Positions 1 to 7,830 of a stretch of DNA of 64,000 nucleotides are shown one piece after another. The stretch is taken from the NCBI RefSeq assembly GCF_000520815.1, contig NZ_ASRY01000267.1, positions 1 through 64,000 on the forward strand, written 5' to 3'. This stretch comes from Paenibacillus maysiensis (lineage in GTDB: Bacteria > Bacillota > Bacilli > Paenibacillales > Paenibacillaceae). The notes under the pieces are model-generated. The model was given only the letters and a program-made list of their open reading frames with translations, searched no databases and was not told where the DNA came from. How positions within the stretch are numbered: the stretch's first letter is position 1; every line of letters begins with the position of its first letter. A program made the translations under genes and the position numbers.

Positions 1-530
1 GAGCGCTGCTCCAGTTGATGAGCAGCGACGACCTGCCGCCTGCCCTGAAAGAGGCGGCGCAGCAGGTCGTGCAGCACCTGACGGGTCAGCAGTTGCTGCT
101 GAATACGGACCGGACGGCTCCTTTTGCACAGGTACACATGTTTATTCCGTTTGTCGGACCGGATGGTCGTGAAACAGCTACGATCCAGATTCAGTCTCGA
201 CGCGGTAAACGCGGGGAGCTGGATGCATCCAACTGCCGGCTTTGGTTTGATTTGGACATGAAGGCGCTCGGGCCGACATTGGTGGATGTGCAAGTCGTGG
301 ACCGGATTGTGAGCCTCAAGCTCCATAACGATCAGGATTGGGCTGCTTCGCTGTTGACCAGCGGGCGTGAATCCATTCATACGGCGCTAGAATCGCTAGG
401 CTATCAGCTTTTATCGCTGCGTACCGAACCGATGCCGGTAAGGACTGGACAGGAGAGCAAAGGTCTGGTCTCTGCGGAGGTACAATGCTATGTGCCTCAG
501 CCGTATAAAGGAGTCGATCTTAAAATATGA
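1..530 (+). CDS. ylqG: YlqG-like protein, C-terminal part (5' end outside window)
   Basis: The reading frame is open from the first bases, so the gene starts upstream of the window; the TTG/ATG at 15-20 is probably internal. About 175 C-terminal residues are visible. The last ~110 contain a pattern of the form LDM-x2-LG, alternating V/L strands and a final ALESLGY. This resembles the C-terminal hook-length-control (FliK-type) domain, and fliK itself lies at 22415-23887 in this window. The position immediately before an FlhB-C-like gene matches B. subtilis ylqG-ylqH. The stop overlaps the next start (ATGA), so the two are translationally coupled. The function is not known. The FliK resemblance is my inference from pattern, not a demonstrated homology. 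Confidence 0.75.
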   Translation, partial: ALLQLMSSDDLPPALKEAAQQVVQHLTGQQLLLNTDRTAPFAQVHMFIPFVGPDGRETATIQIQSRRGKRGELDASNCRLWFDLDMKALGPTLVDVQVVDRIVSLKLHNDQDWAASLLTSGRESIHTALESLGYQLLSLRTEPMPVRTGQESKGLVSAEVQCYVPQPYKGVDLKI

Positions 531-826
531 AAGAGCCGTTGAAGGCTCCTTCTCCTTCCAGGAAGAAGGCTGTCGCCCTTAAATATACGCCCGGTGAGAG
601 CGAAGCCCCTATCGTCGTTGCCAAAGGCAGTGGTCGTATTGCAGATAGCATTTTGGAAAAAGCCAAAGAGCATGGTGTTCCCGTTCAAGAGGATGCCGCA
701 CTAGTTGAGGTATTGTCCAAGCTTGACTTGGATGAACAAATTCCTGCTGAGCTATATCAATTGGTAGCAGAAGTGCTCACCTATATATATCAAATGGATA
801 AGCTTGCTCCAAGGGATGACACCTGA
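527..826 (+). CDS. ylqH: FlhB C-terminal-like (EscU/YscU/HrcU-type) small protein
   Basis: A 99-residue protein homologous to the cytoplasmic C-terminal domain of the export switch FlhB. It shares AVALKY, the AxG/AKG turn, and the terminal pattern IPAEL-x2-LVAEVL-x-YIY with the flagellar FlhB encoded at 31644-32732 in this window. It has no membrane segments. It also lacks the NPTH self-cleavage motif; the corresponding stretch reads PSRKKAVALKY. The start overlaps the ylqG stop by four bases and the stop overlaps the yraN start. FlhB-C-only proteins (FlhX/YlqH) are known and can partly replace the FlhB C-domain in some bacteria. The role here is unproven. Confidence 0.85.
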   Translation: MKEPLKAPSPSRKKAVALKYTPGESEAPIVVAKGSGRIADSILEKAKEHGVPVQEDAALVEVLSKLDLDEQIPAELYQLVAEVLTYIYQMDKLAPRDDT

Positions 827-1209
827 TGAGGAACGACATGGGGACCGGAGGCAAGGATCAACGAAAAGCCAAAGGAGCTTTGGGTGAACAGGCAGCGGCA
901 TCGTTTTTGGAAAATCTGGGTTATCGTATCATAGAGCGTAACTGGCGATGTCGTAGCGGAGAAATGGATCTGATTGCCGTGCAGCATGATATTCTCGTGT
1001 TTATTGAAGTACGCAGCCTAAGTAGCTCCAATTATGGAACGCCCGCAGAATCAATCACTGCACGTAAAATAACCCAAGTTCGCCAGACAGCCGCTGTTTA
1101 TTTGCATATGAACGGGATTGAGGATGTTTCAATCCGTTTTGATATGATCTCTGTACGATTGATTGACGAAACCGCGGTCGTCACGGACCATATAATCGAG
1201 GCATTCTAA
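826..1209 (+). CDS. yraN: YraN family (UPF0102) putative endonuclease
   Basis: A 127-residue protein with the YraN pattern: an N-terminal ALGEQAAASFLENLGY helix, then GEMDLIA and VFIEVR. These correspond to the D...ExK/R core of the restriction-endonuclease-like fold. The length is normal for the family. The ATG overlaps the ylqH stop (TGATG). Nuclease activity is predicted from the fold and is not well established for the family. It closes the ylqG-ylqH-yraN group, because the next gene has its own promoter. Confidence 0.9.
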   Translation: MRNDMGTGGKDQRKAKGALGEQAAASFLENLGYRIIERNWRCRSGEMDLIAVQHDILVFIEVRSLSSSNYGTPAESITARKITQVRQTAAVYLHMNGIEDVSIRFDMISVRLIDETAVVTDHIIEAF

Positions 1210-1258
1210 AAGAGCGATAAATTTTTTGAAGGTTCATTTCGAATTTCATATGCACAGG

Positions 1259-1305
1259 TTGACAGGAAGGAATGCTAAAGGTATATTTGTTGAGAATGGT
1301 TATCA
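1259..1305 (+). promoter_or_regulatory. Sigma-A promoter with overlapping Fur-type box
   Basis: The -35 TTGACA (1259-1264), a 17-base spacer and the -10 TATATT (1282-1287) make a near-consensus promoter. Directly downstream, at 1291-1305, lies TGAGAAT-G-GTTATCA. This is a 7-1-7 dyad that differs at two positions from the B. subtilis Fur box TGATAAT-n-ATTATCA. It covers the expected transcription start, the usual place for a repressor. The box could instead serve PerR or Zur, whose sites are related. Confidence 0.75.
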
Positions 1306-1362
1306 TTTTGATTTGTAGTTATAGTGAACATCCACGAGCTATTCCTACGAAGGAGGATATAC

Positions 1363-1914
1363 GTGACAGAGCATACCTTTAGTGAACATGTCATAGATGT
1401 AATTCAGGAACGACGGACCATTAAACGGTTCAAATCCGACCCCATTCCAGTAGATACCATTAAAGAACTGCTGGACGTTGCTGTATGGGCTCCCAATCAT
1501 AAAATGCGTGAGCCATGGCGTTTTCTCTTATTTGCTGGCGACGGACGGAAAAAGCTCGCTAAAGCTATTGAAGCTGATATTGGCAAGGATAACAAATTCG
1601 AAAGCGGCATTTTACACAATCCGATTCAGCTTTTAGTTGTGTTGGAGGAAGACCCTCGTCAGGCAGTTTGGGATGAGGATTTTGCAGCGGTTAGTGCCCT
1701 TGTACAAAACTTTATGCTTGCCGCATGGAGTAAAGGAATCGGAACGTTTTGGGTCACAAAGCCTTTTCTTTATTCACCGAAATTCCGCAAACATTTGGGA
1801 ATTCAGCCTGGTGAGAAGATCATCGGCATGGTGTATGTAGGTTATCCTGAAGTCATTCCAGAGCCAAGACCACGTATTCCAGCAGCGGATAAGCTGACCC
1901 TGTTTGACAAATAA
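1363..1914 (+). CDS. Nitroreductase family FMN oxidoreductase
   Basis: A 183-residue flavin reductase-like protein. It starts with the family's RRTIKRF phosphate-binding motif, followed by WAPNHKMREPWRF and a C-terminal GMVYVGYPE segment, all typical of short NAD(P)H nitroreductases such as B. subtilis YfhC. I chose the GTG at 1363 because AAGGAGG lies at 1350-1356. A GTG at 1324 is in frame but has no ribosome binding site. The substrate cannot be read from sequence. A promoter with a Fur-type box precedes it, which suggests induction on iron limitation. It forms a single-gene unit. Confidence 0.88.
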   Translation: MTEHTFSEHVIDVIQERRTIKRFKSDPIPVDTIKELLDVAVWAPNHKMREPWRFLLFAGDGRKKLAKAIEADIGKDNKFESGILHNPIQLLVVLEEDPRQAVWDEDFAAVSALVQNFMLAAWSKGIGTFWVTKPFLYSPKFRKHLGIQPGEKIIGMVYVGYPEVIPEPRPRIPAADKLTLFDK

Positions 1915-2064
1915 TCTTTTGTCGAATAACCTTAATTAGACAGTTTGGAAATTAAAGATGTAACATTATATTTGCAACAGATGAAAATTTGGAAGCACCT
2001 TTTTTCATATATGCAATGCTCCTAGGGGGAGACATTTCAGTATGAGGAGAGGTGTTTTTTTGTT

Positions 2065-3816
2065 ATGTATGGAAAATTACATGGAGCTTGTCTTTATGGA
2101 ATAGACGGTGTTCTGATTGAGGTGGAGACGGATTTGTCGAATGGGTTGCCTCAAACTGCGATTATCGGATTGCCGGATTCGGCCATTCGAGAAGCCGTGG
2201 AGCGCGTAAGAGCAGCGATCAAAAACTGCGGTTTCAAATATCCGTCCCAGCGTGTAACCATAAATTTGGCTCCTGCTGATTTACGTAAGGAAGGCTCATC
2301 CTTTGACTTTGCTATCGCTTTGGGACTGCTGACAACCAGCGGACAAGTCGTTTTACCTACGGGGGAACGGACGTTATTTATCGGTGAACTAGCGTTGGAC
2401 GGCAGTATTCGCCCCGTGAACGGGGTATTGTCTATGGTTGATTTGGCCAAGCGAGAAGGATTTCATTCGGTGCTGCTTCCTGAGGAAAATGCAGGGGAAG
2501 CACGCCTGATCACGGGTATACGTATTTACGCTGTTCGTCATCTGATGGATCTCATTCCAGAAAAAGGTCACACACAATACGTTATTGAAGGCCAATCAAA
2601 AGATCGGAATTCTAACTACCTACCTGATCCAATTGATAACGAGGGTACTAACCAAGTCACTAACCAAGTCATTAAGCAAGCTATTGATCCAGCCCCTAAC
2701 CCAGTCTCGAATCAAGTTGAAAATCATGACCGAGGCAAGCGTATTACTGCTAGACAGCAGATCATTATCCATTCTTATGAGCATTTGCTTCCGGCAGATC
2801 AGATACCGATACGTGAGGTCAAAGGGATAATTGACGTTATGGAGGATTACAGCGATGTATTAGGTCAGCTACACGCCAAACGAGCGCTAGTTATTGCTGC
2901 TGCCGGAATGCACAATATCATCCTTATTGGGCCGCCTGGTGCCGGAAAAACGATGCTAATCCGCAGGCTGCCATCCATTCTGCCGCCCTTGACCGAAAAA
3001 GAAGCACTGGAGGTTACCAAAATATACAGCGCCGCTGGAAAGTGGAAGGAGTCATCGCCTCATTTGATGAACATTCGCCCCTTCCGTTCACCTCATCATA
3101 CGATTTCTGCTGCTGGACTGGTGGGAGGAGGCGGGATTCCCAAGCCGGGAGAAATTAGTCTTGCACATCGGGGGATTTTATTTCTGGATGAGTTGCCTGA
3201 GTTTAGTCGTCATGTGCTAGAGGTGCTGCGCCAGCCATTGGAAGATCGCAATGTGACAATTAGCCGTTCACGTGCAGTTTTTAAGTATCCTGCACATTTT
3301 TTACTTGCAGCTTCTATGAACCCGTGTCACTGCGGCTTTTTCGGAAGTGATACGCAACATCAGCGTTGTACCTGTTCACCTTCTGCGGTAGCTCGCTATC
3401 GTTCGCGTATTTCTGGTCCATTACTGGACCGGATCGATCTTCAGCTTGAGGTATCACAACCGAAGGACTGGCGTGAGGAAAAGGAGTCGCTGTCGTCCGC
3501 TGAAATGCGAAGACAGGTACTAACTGCTCAAGCCATACAAATCGATAGGTACAGCAAGCTCCCTTTTTCATGGAATAGCGAACTATCCGGTCAAATGCTC
3601 CGGAAATATGCGGTATTAGAACGCAATGCGGCAGAGCTACTTGATCAGACGATGGATGCGCTCGGTTTAAGCATGCGTGCGTATGATCGAATTCTCAAAC
3701 TGTCACGTACTATTGCAGACTTGAGTCAATCAGAGCAGATCACCGTGTCGCATGTAGCTGAAGCCATTCAATATCGGAATATGGACAGAGCACATGCCAG
3801 TTTTTTAGAAGAATAA
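2065..3816 (+). CDS. comM: YifB/ComM family Mg-chelatase-like AAA+ ATPase
   Basis: A 583-residue protein with an N-terminal ChlI/Lon-like domain (~1-170), an AAA+ domain with Walker A GPPGAGKT (~289-296) and Walker B ILFLDE (~372), and a C-terminal Mg-chelatase domain. A CHCG...CTC cysteine cluster lies at ~425-450. In Haemophilus and Vibrio, ComM is a branch-migration helicase that extends recombination tracts during transformation. B. subtilis has no close equivalent at this locus. Between the first two domains (~174-230) sits a polar linker with recurring NQV/NPV units that looks like a species-specific expansion. The ATG at 2065 follows AGGAGAGGTG with a rather long 12-base spacing. Confidence 0.93.
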   Translation: MYGKLHGACLYGIDGVLIEVETDLSNGLPQTAIIGLPDSAIREAVERVRAAIKNCGFKYPSQRVTINLAPADLRKEGSSFDFAIALGLLTTSGQVVLPTGERTLFIGELALDGSIRPVNGVLSMVDLAKREGFHSVLLPEENAGEARLITGIRIYAVRHLMDLIPEKGHTQYVIEGQSKDRNSNYLPDPIDNEGTNQVTNQVIKQAIDPAPNPVSNQVENHDRGKRITARQQIIIHSYEHLLPADQIPIREVKGIIDVMEDYSDVLGQLHAKRALVIAAAGMHNIILIGPPGAGKTMLIRRLPSILPPLTEKEALEVTKIYSAAGKWKESSPHLMNIRPFRSPHHTISAAGLVGGGGIPKPGEISLAHRGILFLDELPEFSRHVLEVLRQPLEDRNVTISRSRAVFKYPAHFLLAASMNPCHCGFFGSDTQHQRCTCSPSAVARYRSRISGPLLDRIDLQLEVSQPKDWREEKESLSSAEMRRQVLTAQAIQIDRYSKLPFSWNSELSGQMLRKYAVLERNAAELLDQTMDALGLSMRAYDRILKLSRTIADLSQSEQITVSHVAEAIQYRNMDRAHASFLEE

Positions 3817-3860
3817 AACAGCATAGGAATAACGATATGTCCATATTTTTTATGTAAGAC

Positions 3861-3890
3861 AAAAAAAGCTCCAGACGCAAAGTTCTGGAG
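3861..3890 (-). terminator. Rho-independent terminator reading on the minus strand
   Basis: A 7-bp perfect stem, CTCCAGA (3869-3875) with TCTGGAG (3884-3890), is preceded on the plus strand by seven A residues (3861-3867), which become a U tract for minus-strand transcription. It would stop transcripts from ohr that run past the nearer signal at 3980-4022. It lies close behind the comM stop but has no U tract in the comM direction. Confidence 0.6.
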
Positions 3891-3979
3891 AAGAAAAAAG
3901 ATTATGACAATGTGATTATACAATAAGTATATCAATTTCGTATATACGATTATGCATCATCTGCCATGTTACTTGATGG

Positions 3980-4022
3980 AAAAAAAACCAGCTGTCAATC
4001 CTTTGTTGTGAAGGTGTAGCTG
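3980..4022 (-). terminator. Probable terminator of ohr (minus strand)
   Basis: CAGCT (3989-3993) pairs with AGCTG (4018-4022), and CCTT with AAGG inside, leaving a short internal loop. The adjoining plus-strand run of eight A residues supplies a U8 tail for minus-strand transcripts. It lies about 60 bases past the ohr stop. Confidence 0.55.
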
Positions 4023-4031
4023 AAAGTATAC

Positions 4032-4070
4032 AAATCCTCCGGACCAGAAACAACTCGGAGGATTTTTTAT
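4032..4070 (+). terminator. Terminator between comM and ohr, plus-strand U tract
   Basis: A perfect 10-bp stem (4032-4041 with 4056-4065, sequence AAATCCTCCG and its complement) is followed by a run of T on the plus strand. It therefore best serves comM, about 215 bases past its stop. Because it ends 11 bases from the ohr stop it may also act weakly on ohr mRNA. Confidence 0.7.
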
Positions 4071-4080
4071 ATAATTCGGA

Positions 4081-4509
4081 TTAGAGCACGTTCAGTTTCA
4101 CTTCGATATTACCGCGGGTAGCGCGGGAGTAAGGACACTGTTCATGTGCGCCTTCTGCCAATTTTACCGCTGTTTCAGCGTCAACGCCTTTCACCAGAAT
4201 ATCGAGGTTCACTCCGATTCCGAAGCCACCGTCTTCAACTTTACCGAAATTGACCGTTGCTGTTACTTCGGTACCTTCATGTTTAATATGCTGCATGCGG
4301 GCAACCATATTCAAAGCACTGTCAAAACACGCTGAATAGCCTGCTGCAAACAATTGCTCCGGATTCGTACCCGCGCCACCTGCACCGCCCATTTCTTTGG
4401 GTGTATCAATATTTAAACGAAGTTCAGGGGAAGAAGACTCTACATAACCACTACGTCCTCCAACTGTTTTTACTGTTGTTTCATACATTTTTTGTTGAAT
4501 GGTCATCAT
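4081..4509 (-). CDS. ohr: Organic hydroperoxide resistance protein Ohr (OsmC family)
   Basis: A 142-residue thiol peroxidase that reduces organic and lipid hydroperoxides to alcohols. The two catalytic cysteines are C61 in the YSACFDS motif and C125 in the QCPYSRATRGN motif, both diagnostic of Ohr as opposed to OsmC. The length is typical. Two ATG codons stand in tandem (4507-4509 and 4504-4506), with GAGAGGCAG upstream as ribosome binding site. It is transcribed divergently from ohrR, the standard arrangement in which OhrR represses ohr until oxidised. Confidence 0.95.
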   Translation of the reverse strand: MMTIQQKMYETTVKTVGGRSGYVESSSPELRLNIDTPKEMGGAGGAGTNPEQLFAAGYSACFDSALNMVARMQHIKHEGTEVTATVNFGKVEDGGFGIGVNLDILVKGVDAETAVKLAEGAHEQCPYSRATRGNIEVKLNVL

Positions 4510-4542
4510 AATTCAATCACTGCCTCTCGCTCAATTTATATT

Positions 4543-4619
4543 TTACACAATTTAATTTATCAAAATAATTATTGTTTGTAAAGTGTTTTGTGCAATTAGC
4601 ATGTTTTTTATTGTATAAT
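4543..4619. promoter_or_regulatory. Divergent ohr/ohrR promoter and candidate OhrR operator
   Basis: The AT-rich intergenic region carries an imperfect inverted repeat, TTTACACAAT (4543-4552) against ATTGTTTGTAAA (4571-4582). On the minus strand TTTACA (4582-4577), a 17-base spacer and TAAATT (4559-4554) form a plausible ohr promoter lying inside this repeat. On the plus strand a TATAAT at 4614-4619 suits ohrR; its -35 is poor. OhrR operators are AT-rich palindromes containing ACAATT-like half-sites, so the assignment is reasonable but not proven. Confidence 0.45.
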
Positions 4620-4656
4620 GTGCTAAGATAATGACGAAAGCGGGTGATCTGACAGC

Positions 4657-5130
4657 ATGGACAACAACAATCATAATGAAGGTGCAGTATTAAAACTTGA
4701 TAATCAGTTATGCTTTGCTATATATGCGTGCTCCAGAGAGATTACGAAGCTTTACCAGCCTTATCTGGAAAAGCTCGGTGTGACATACTCACAGTATTTG
4801 GTGCTCATTGTGCTGTGGGAGCGCGAGGAATGTACGGTGAAGGAATTAGGCGAGGCGTTGTATCTGGACTCAGGCACACTGACCCCGTTATTGAAAAGAT
4901 TGCAGAATGCCGGACTTATTAACCGGAAGCGTTCGACTCAGGATGAGCGTAAGGTGCTGATTTCCTTGACTCCGGAAGGGAGTGTATTGCGGGAAAAAGC
5001 GCTATCTATACCGGAATGTATTCAAGAAAAAACAAGCATGACCCACGATCAATTTGGCTCGCTCCTGTTTCAGTTCAATGATCTGCTGGATCGAGTTCAC
5101 AAAGCGAATGTACAGGTTGAAAAATCATAA
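4657..5130 (+). CDS. ohrR: MarR-family organic peroxide sensor/repressor OhrR
   Basis: A 157-residue MarR regulator. The sensing cysteine is C19 in the DNQLCFAIYA motif, equivalent to C15 of B. subtilis OhrR. The winged-helix core includes YLDSGTLTPLLKRL and DERKVLISLT. C25, C59 and C121 are also present. C121 falls about three residues before the position equivalent to the resolving cysteine of two-Cys OhrR proteins, so the oxidation chemistry may not be the simple one-Cys type. The ATG follows a purine-rich stretch. It is divergent from its target ohr. Confidence 0.94.
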   Translation: MDNNNHNEGAVLKLDNQLCFAIYACSREITKLYQPYLEKLGVTYSQYLVLIVLWEREECTVKELGEALYLDSGTLTPLLKRLQNAGLINRKRSTQDERKVLISLTPEGSVLREKALSIPECIQEKTSMTHDQFGSLLFQFNDLLDRVHKANVQVEKS

Positions 5131-5212
5131 TAGACATTTGCGGTTACTTTTAAGAATCTTATTGTTATGTAGCCGCCTGCAACTGAATGAAGGAATGCTC
5201 GAATGAACTGAA

Positions 5213-5263
5213 GTACCTCTCATACGGATTTAATAAATCCCGAACTTGAAGAGGTGCTTTTTT
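5213..5263 (+). terminator. Terminator after ohrR
   Basis: ACCTCT pairs with AGAGGT around an inner GGATTT/AAATCC hairpin, and the outer arm is followed by a run of six T (5258-5263). It lies about 85 bases past the ohrR stop. Confidence 0.6.
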
Positions 5264-5364
5264 GTTTGTATGCTATCAAAATAAATATCCATTAATATCC
5301 AAGCATTCGATTTTGGGAATGATAATGATATCAAAATACTGTAATTCATAACGTTAAATTATAA

Positions 5365-5392
5365 GGAAAGCGTTTTAAAAACATGTTACAAT
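5365..5392 (+). promoter_or_regulatory. sucC promoter with candidate CcpA (cre) site
   Basis: GGAAAGCGTTTTAA at 5365-5378 matches the cre consensus at all but two defined positions. Just downstream TACAAT (5387-5392), preceded by TGT, looks like an extended -10 with no recognisable -35. The cre-like site sits where the -35 would be, consistent with carbon catabolite repression of this TCA-cycle operon. Both calls rest on pattern only. Confidence 0.45.
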
Positions 5393-5462
5393 GATGTAGG
5401 TTTAGTATAGATTTCCTTGTGAACCGCCCTTGTTGCAGTCATGTTGATAGGAGGATTCCAGA

Positions 5463-6623
5463 ATGAATATCCATGAATATCAGGGTAAAGAAGTATTGAA
5501 GCAGTACGGAGTGGCTGTACCGAACGGTAAGGTTGCCTATACGGTGGAGGAAGCCGTTGCTGCAGCAGAATCGCTTGGAAGCGCTGTTACGGTGGTAAAG
5601 GCGCAAATTCATGCCGGTGGACGTGGTAAAGCGGGCGGTGTGAAGGTGGCCAAAAGCTTGGATGAAGTGCGTACCTATGCTTCTGAAATTTTAGGTAAGG
5701 TGCTGGTGACACATCAGACCGGGCCTGAAGGCAAAGAGGTTAAACGCCTTTTGGTAGAGGAAGGCTGCGATATTCGTAAAGAGTATTACGTCGGTGTTGT
5801 TGTGGATCGTGCGACCGGACGTGTCGTGATCATGGCCTCGGAAGAAGGCGGCACGGAAATCGAAGAGGTAGCTGCGGCTACTCCGGAGAAAATTTTCAAA
5901 GCGGTTGTTGATCCGGCAATTGGGCTTCAGGTATATCAGGCTCGTAAGCTGGCTTATGACATTAACATCCCCAATGAACTGGTGAACAAGGCGGTTAAGT
6001 TCATGCAGGCGCTCTATGAAGCTTTTGTGGACAAGGATTGTTCGATTGCAGAGATCAATCCGCTGGTCGTTACAGGTGACGGGAATGTGCTGGCGCTGGA
6101 CGCCAAACTGAATTTCGACTCGAATGCGTTATTCCGCCACAAGGATATTTTGGAGCTGCGTGATTTGGACGAAGAGGACGAGAAAGAAATAGAAGCTTCC
6201 AAATACGATCTGAGCTACATCGCATTGGACGGAAATATTGGGTGTATGGTCAACGGCGCAGGTCTTGCCATGGCGACGATGGACATTATCAAATATTACG
6301 GCGGCGATCCGGCCAACTTCCTGGACGTAGGGGGCGGTGCGACGACGGAAAAGGTAACCGAAGCGTTCAAAATCATTTTGTCCGATTCGAAGGTAGAAGG
6401 CATTTTTGTGAACATTTTCGGCGGAATTATGCAGTGCGACATCATTGCGAACGGTGTGGTGGAGGCTGCCAAGCAATTGGGGCTGACCCGTCCGCTTGTT
6501 GTCCGTCTCGAAGGCACGAATGTCGAGTTGGGTAAACAGATTTTGGCGGAATCCGGTTTGAATATCGTGGCGGCTGATTCCATGGCGGACGGTGCCCAGA
6601 AAATCGTCGAACTTGTTCAATAG
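5463..6623 (+). CDS. sucC: Succinyl-CoA synthetase (ADP-forming) beta subunit
   Basis: A 386-residue ATP-grasp protein that, with SucD, converts succinyl-CoA, ADP and phosphate to succinate, CoA and ATP in the TCA cycle. It begins [17 protein letters not shown], carries the nucleotide-binding [10 protein letters not shown] loop (~residues 44-53), [11 protein letters not shown] (~190) and the C-terminal ligase-CoA part with [10 protein letters not shown]. The length is standard. ATG 5463 follows AGGAGG. sucD starts 50 bases downstream in the same operon. Confidence 0.97.
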   Translation: MNIHEYQGKEVLKQYGVAVPNGKVAYTVEEAVAAAESLGSAVTVVKAQIHAGGRGKAGGVKVAKSLDEVRTYASEILGKVLVTHQTGPEGKEVKRLLVEEGCDIRKEYYVGVVVDRATGRVVIMASEEGGTEIEEVAAATPEKIFKAVVDPAIGLQVYQARKLAYDINIPNELVNKAVKFMQALYEAFVDKDCSIAEINPLVVTGDGNVLALDAKLNFDSNALFRHKDILELRDLDEEDEKEIEASKYDLSYIALDGNIGCMVNGAGLAMATMDIIKYYGGDPANFLDVGGGATTEKVTEAFKIILSDSKVEGIFVNIFGGIMQCDIIANGVVEAAKQLGLTRPLVVRLEGTNVELGKQILAESGLNIVAADSMADGAQKIVELVQ

Positions 6624-6672
6624 CCTGTTTGCATTCCGATATGCCGAATAAACGATAGGGGATGTGAAGATC

Positions 6673-7602
6673 GTGAGTATTTTGGTCGATAAGCATACAA
6701 AGGTGATTACACAGGGGATTACGGGAAAAACGGCGTTATTCCACGCCAAGGGTGCGCTTGATTATGGCACACAGATGGTAGGAGGCACCTCTCCAGGCAA
6801 GGGCGGCACTGAGGTGGAAATTACGCTGGAGAACGGACAACAGGTCAAGTTGCCCGTGTTTAATACGGTGAGCGAAGCGAAGGCTGCTACAGGAGCGACA
6901 GCGAGTGTTATTTATGTGCCGCCTGCTTTTGCTGCGGATTCCATTTTGGAGGCTGTAGATGCAGAATTAGACCTCGTCATTTGTATAACCGAGGGTATTC
7001 CGGTGCTTGATATGATCAAGGTCAAACGCTTTATGGAAGGTAAAAAGACCGTTCTGATCGGCCCTAACTGTCCGGGCGTAATTACACCGGGAGAGTGCAA
7101 AATTGGCATCATGCCGGGTTACATTCATCTACCGGGTCATGTAGGTGTTGTGTCACGTAGCGGAACGCTGACCTATGAAGCGGTGCATCAGCTAACTACC
7201 CGGGGCATCGGACAATCCTCCGCGGTTGGTATCGGCGGTGATCCGGTTAAGGGCTCGGAATTTATTGATATTTTGCAGCGCTTCAATGAAGATCCTAACA
7301 CGCATGCTGTCATTCTGATCGGAGAAATCGGCGGTACAGCCGAGGAGGAAGCTGCCGAGTGGATTCGAGACAATATGACGAAACCGGTGGTCGGTTTTAT
7401 CGGCGGTGTGACTGCGCCTCCGGGCAAACGGATGGGGCATGCAGGTGCCATCATTTCCGGCGGAAAAGGAACGGCCAAGGAGAAAATCGCTACGCTTGAA
7501 GCCTGTGGTATCAAGGTGGCACCGACTCCTTCCGAGATGGGCTCGACGCTGGTCAGTGTGCTGGAAGCACGTGGTATTTTGAATTTGTGTACGACACATT
7601 AA
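6673..7602 (+). CDS. sucD: Succinyl-CoA synthetase alpha subunit
   Basis: A 309-residue CoA-binding subunit. It has the N-terminal Rossmann CoA fold ([11 protein letters not shown]), the active-site histidine H256 in [14 protein letters not shown] that is transiently phosphorylated, and [10 protein letters not shown] chose GTG 6673 because it gives [10 protein letters not shown], aligning with B. subtilis SucD, and places AGGGG 11 bases upstream. An upstream in-frame GTG at 6664 would abut that site. It is co-transcribed with sucC. Confidence 0.96.
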   Translation: MSILVDKHTKVITQGITGKTALFHAKGALDYGTQMVGGTSPGKGGTEVEITLENGQQVKLPVFNTVSEAKAATGATASVIYVPPAFAADSILEAVDAELDLVICITEGIPVLDMIKVKRFMEGKKTVLIGPNCPGVITPGECKIGIMPGYIHLPGHVGVVSRSGTLTYEAVHQLTTRGIGQSSAVGIGGDPVKGSEFIDILQRFNEDPNTHAVILIGEIGGTAEEEAAEWIRDNMTKPVVGFIGGVTAPPGKRMGHAGAIISGGKGTAKEKIATLEACGIKVAPTPSEMGSTLVSVLEARGILNLCTTH

Positions 7603-7681
7603 ATCGTGTTTCTTCATTAATATACAAGCTGTAAAATGGCATCGAAATTTGCCGCCTGCTAGTGTATAATGAAAGAAAGGT

Positions 7682-7731
7682 AAGCAACCTTTTTGTCTTC
7701 TTAACAGGGGATGAAAAGGTTGCTTTTTTTT
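7682..7731 (+). terminator. sucCD terminator
   Basis: AAGCAACCTTTT and its exact complement AAAAGGTTGCTT form a 12-bp stem with a ~20-base loop, followed by eight T. It lies 80 bases after sucD. Confidence 0.88.
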
Positions 7732-7830
7732 GCGTTGGGACAGGCTTATCAGGGAAACGCTTGCAAAATGATACGTTGTACCACAAAATAAGGGAGGGTT
7801 CACTCTTCCCGTGAACGGAGGAACCACAGT

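Noticed and set aside
1324-1362. Upstream GTG start for the nitroreductase
   Set aside because: The codons precede the strong AAGGAGG at 1350-1356, and the added residues do not resemble the family.
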